Assembly (NCBI RefSeq): GCF_004348425.1
Contig: NZ_SMKK01000093.1
Coordinates: 1 to 32,459 of the forward strand
Direction: 5' to 3'
DNA: 32,459 nucleotides
From: Actinomadura sp. 7K507
GTDB lineage: Bacteria > Actinomycetota > Actinomycetes > Streptosporangiales > Streptosporangiaceae
Shown: positions 31,336 to 32,459 of the stretch, one piece after another
How the letters are laid out: each line of letters starts with the position of its first letter
Numbering within the stretch: position 1 is the stretch's first letter
Notes under the pieces: generated by a model
Databases searched by the model: none
Told to the model about the DNA's origin: nothing
The model's input: the letters and a program-made list of their open reading frames with translations, nothing else
Position numbers and translations under genes: made by a program

Positions 31336-32459
31336 TCCAGGGTGGTGTAGCGAGGCCGGGTATTGGCTTTGAATTCTTGTACTGTCATTGTTTCTGGATG
31401 CCTGCTGTTCCAGGGGTTGCGCAGGTGGAAGCTGCCTTGTTCGTCGACTTCGGTGACCTCGTAGACATGGTTGTCGACGAGCTTCTTTGGGAGTGCCAGC
31501 TCATTCTCGTTCAGCTTGCGAGTCCCGACCAGCACCGGCTTGTCCTCGGAGAGGTGGCCGACGATCTCATCGCGGAGTTGCCGGGCGGCGCTGCGTCCCT
31601 GGTTGTCGTAGCCGGTTGGAAACTCCACGACCTTGGCGGGACGGCCGGTGAGTTGAGTGAGCAACTCGGCGCGGTCTCCCTCGTTGCTGCCTTGGTGAAG
31701 CCGTACGTAGCCTGTGGGGGCTTCGCCGGGATTGCCGCGGGCGTTCCAGATCCTGGTCGCTTTGTCCTGGCGTTCATCGTTCCAGGTCTGGTCCGTACCG
31801 GCGACCGCCTTCTCCAGAATCGGGGCCCAAGCTGCGCCCGTCGAGGTCGAGTTAGCAAATGCGGGCGTGTCGGGACGTTGATCGAAGACAGGAAGGTCGG
31901 GTGTGACGGTCAGCGTGGTGGGCCGTCCGGTCGGCTGGTAGCGCCGGTTTGAAATCGAGTACTTCGCCTCGTGCAGACGGACCTGATAATTGCCGTCTTC
32001 GCCTTCTCGGACGGAGTCGCGGATGGCCCCGGGATGATGTCGGGCGAGTGCCCCCAGGGTGGCGATGATGCCACAGTCGCCGAGGACTCCTTGTTCCGCC
32101 TGTTCCCGCGTGGGCTCACCGTCGAAGAGCGGGGTGCGGGTGTCATCGCGACGCTCAAGTGGAGTGCCGTAACGGTCGGGAACGTACTGTGGATCCTCCC
32201 CGGGGTCTTGGAAGTCTGGGCGGTCGACGGTGTCCGCGAGCTCCTTGGGTTGATCGCCCCGATCCAGCTTGGCGGCGACCCGCTTCAGCCGATCTGCGAC
32301 ACCACGTTGGAGGGTTTCCTCGTCAAGGTCGGCTAGGCCGTGTTTAGGAAGTCCGGTTCGGGCGGCATGTCGCATCCAGAGATGAGTGAGGTCTCCGGTA
32401 GATGGATCAACGACCAAGAAGACCATCAACACCGGAGACCTCGTGCCCAGCGTATCGAT
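31332..32459 (-). CDS. Calpain-like (C2 family) cysteine protease, 5' end open at window edge
   Basis: The frame is open to the end of the window; the first candidate start inside is GTG at 32432 (366 residues), but the true start may lie beyond. Counting from that GTG, the calpain core is clear: EQGVLGDCGIIATLGALA with catalytic Cys120, AAWAPILEKAVAG (calpain has W-x-x-L-L-E-K-A-Y), VDNHVYEVTEVD with His322, and FHLRNPWN with Asn339, giving the full Cys-His-Asn triad. The N-terminal ~110 residues are charged and unrecognised. Bacterial calpain-like domains often form the C-terminal warhead of large secreted or polymorphic toxins, and the coupled small gene would then be the immunity partner. 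Third-position G/C bias is weaker here than in the surrounding genes, suggesting transfer. Confidence 0.78.
   Translation of the reverse strand: MDTLGTRSPVLMVFLVVDPSTGDLTHLWMRHAARTGLPKHGLADLDEETLQRGVADRLKRVAAKLDRGDQPKELADTVDRPDFQDPGEDPQYVPDRYGTPLERRDDTRTPLFDGEPTREQAEQGVLGDCGIIATLGALARHHPGAIRDSVREGEDGNYQVRLHEAKYSISNRRYQPTGRPTTLTVTPDLPVFDQRPDTPAFANSTSTGAAWAPILEKAVAGTDQTWNDERQDKATRIWNARGNPGEAPTGYVRLHQGSNEGDRAELLTQLTGRPAKVVEFPTGYDNQGRSAARQLRDEIVGHLSEDKPVLVGTRKLNENELALPKKLVDNHVYEVTEVDEQGSFHLRNPWNSRHPETMTVQEFKANTRPRYTTLE
32388..32442. repeat. 12-bp perfect inverted repeat with 31-base loop
   Basis: GAGGTCTCCGGT (32388-32399) and ACCGGAGACCTC (32431-32442) are exact reverse complements. They flank the first in-window GTG of the protease gene. 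The structure could be a recombinase or transposon-end site, an RNA hairpin, or a regulatory element; the neighbouring sequence is outside the window. Confidence 0.6.

Noticed and set aside
30829..31350. Plus-strand frame of 173 codons over the small partner gene
   Set aside because: Composition is low complexity and it covers the DUF6406-like gene, which has the ATGA coupling and a recognisable core.

Overview
The window is very GC-rich, with strong G/C bias at third codon positions, many GTG starts and one TTG start. It carries a mycothiol-nitroreductase-type protein, an XRE/DUF5753-DUF397 pair and several leaderless-type promoters. This points to a high-GC actinomycete chromosome (Streptosporangiales or Streptomycetales-like; the genus cannot be read from the sequence). 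No rRNA, tRNA, CRISPR array or intact insertion sequence was seen.

Layout. 1-3253 (+): 3' part of a flavin monooxygenase, an SDR oxidoreductase and a GPH-type MFS transporter in a tightly coupled operon, with a 15-codon mini-ORF bridging the first two. 3257-6592 (-): a 1111-residue HEAT-repeat protein. 6778-8941: an aldehyde dehydrogenase divergent from a CPYT-type Rv2466c-like thioredoxin-fold protein, with a palindrome between them. 8944-10081 (-): a split RibD-like deaminase/reductase pair. 10245-14392 (+): sbcD-sbcC. 14466-18229 (-): a Cpn10-like protein, a DMT-like membrane protein, an SDR and a second flavin monooxygenase. 18346-23557 (+): two tandem DUF4132 proteins plus a 130-residue protein. 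23625-24986 (+): a mini-ORF, a DUF998 membrane protein and a PadR regulator. 24987-25988 (-): a diacylglycerol-kinase-family protein. 26144-28054 (+): a secreted esterase-fold protein lacking its serine nucleophile, and an amidohydrolase. 28073-29139 (-): DUF397 and XRE/DUF5753. 29140-29684: gene-free. 29685-30842 (+): a Tat/lipoprotein beta-propeller. 30841-30990 (-): a rhodanese/DUF2892 gene remnant. 31069-32459 (-): a small DUF6406-like protein and a calpain-like cysteine protease running off the window.

The most notable locus is 18346-23557. Two DUF4132 paralogues and a small protein are translationally coupled by one-base TGATG overlaps. The small protein reads like a beta-grasp ubiquitin-like protein: its last ~35 residues line up with the end of ubiquitin and it terminates in an exposed Gly-Gly. 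No E1, E2 or JAB protease gene lies in the window, so conjugation is only a hypothesis. The second notable locus is the calpain-like protease with an ATGA-overlapping small partner, which has the layout of a polymorphic toxin and immunity protein. The sequence around it shows recombination: a truncated rhodanese gene and a 12-bp inverted repeat.

The remaining genes look like ordinary actinobacterial accessory metabolism (two monooxygenase/SDR modules, ALDH, amidohydrolase) and DNA repair (SbcCD).
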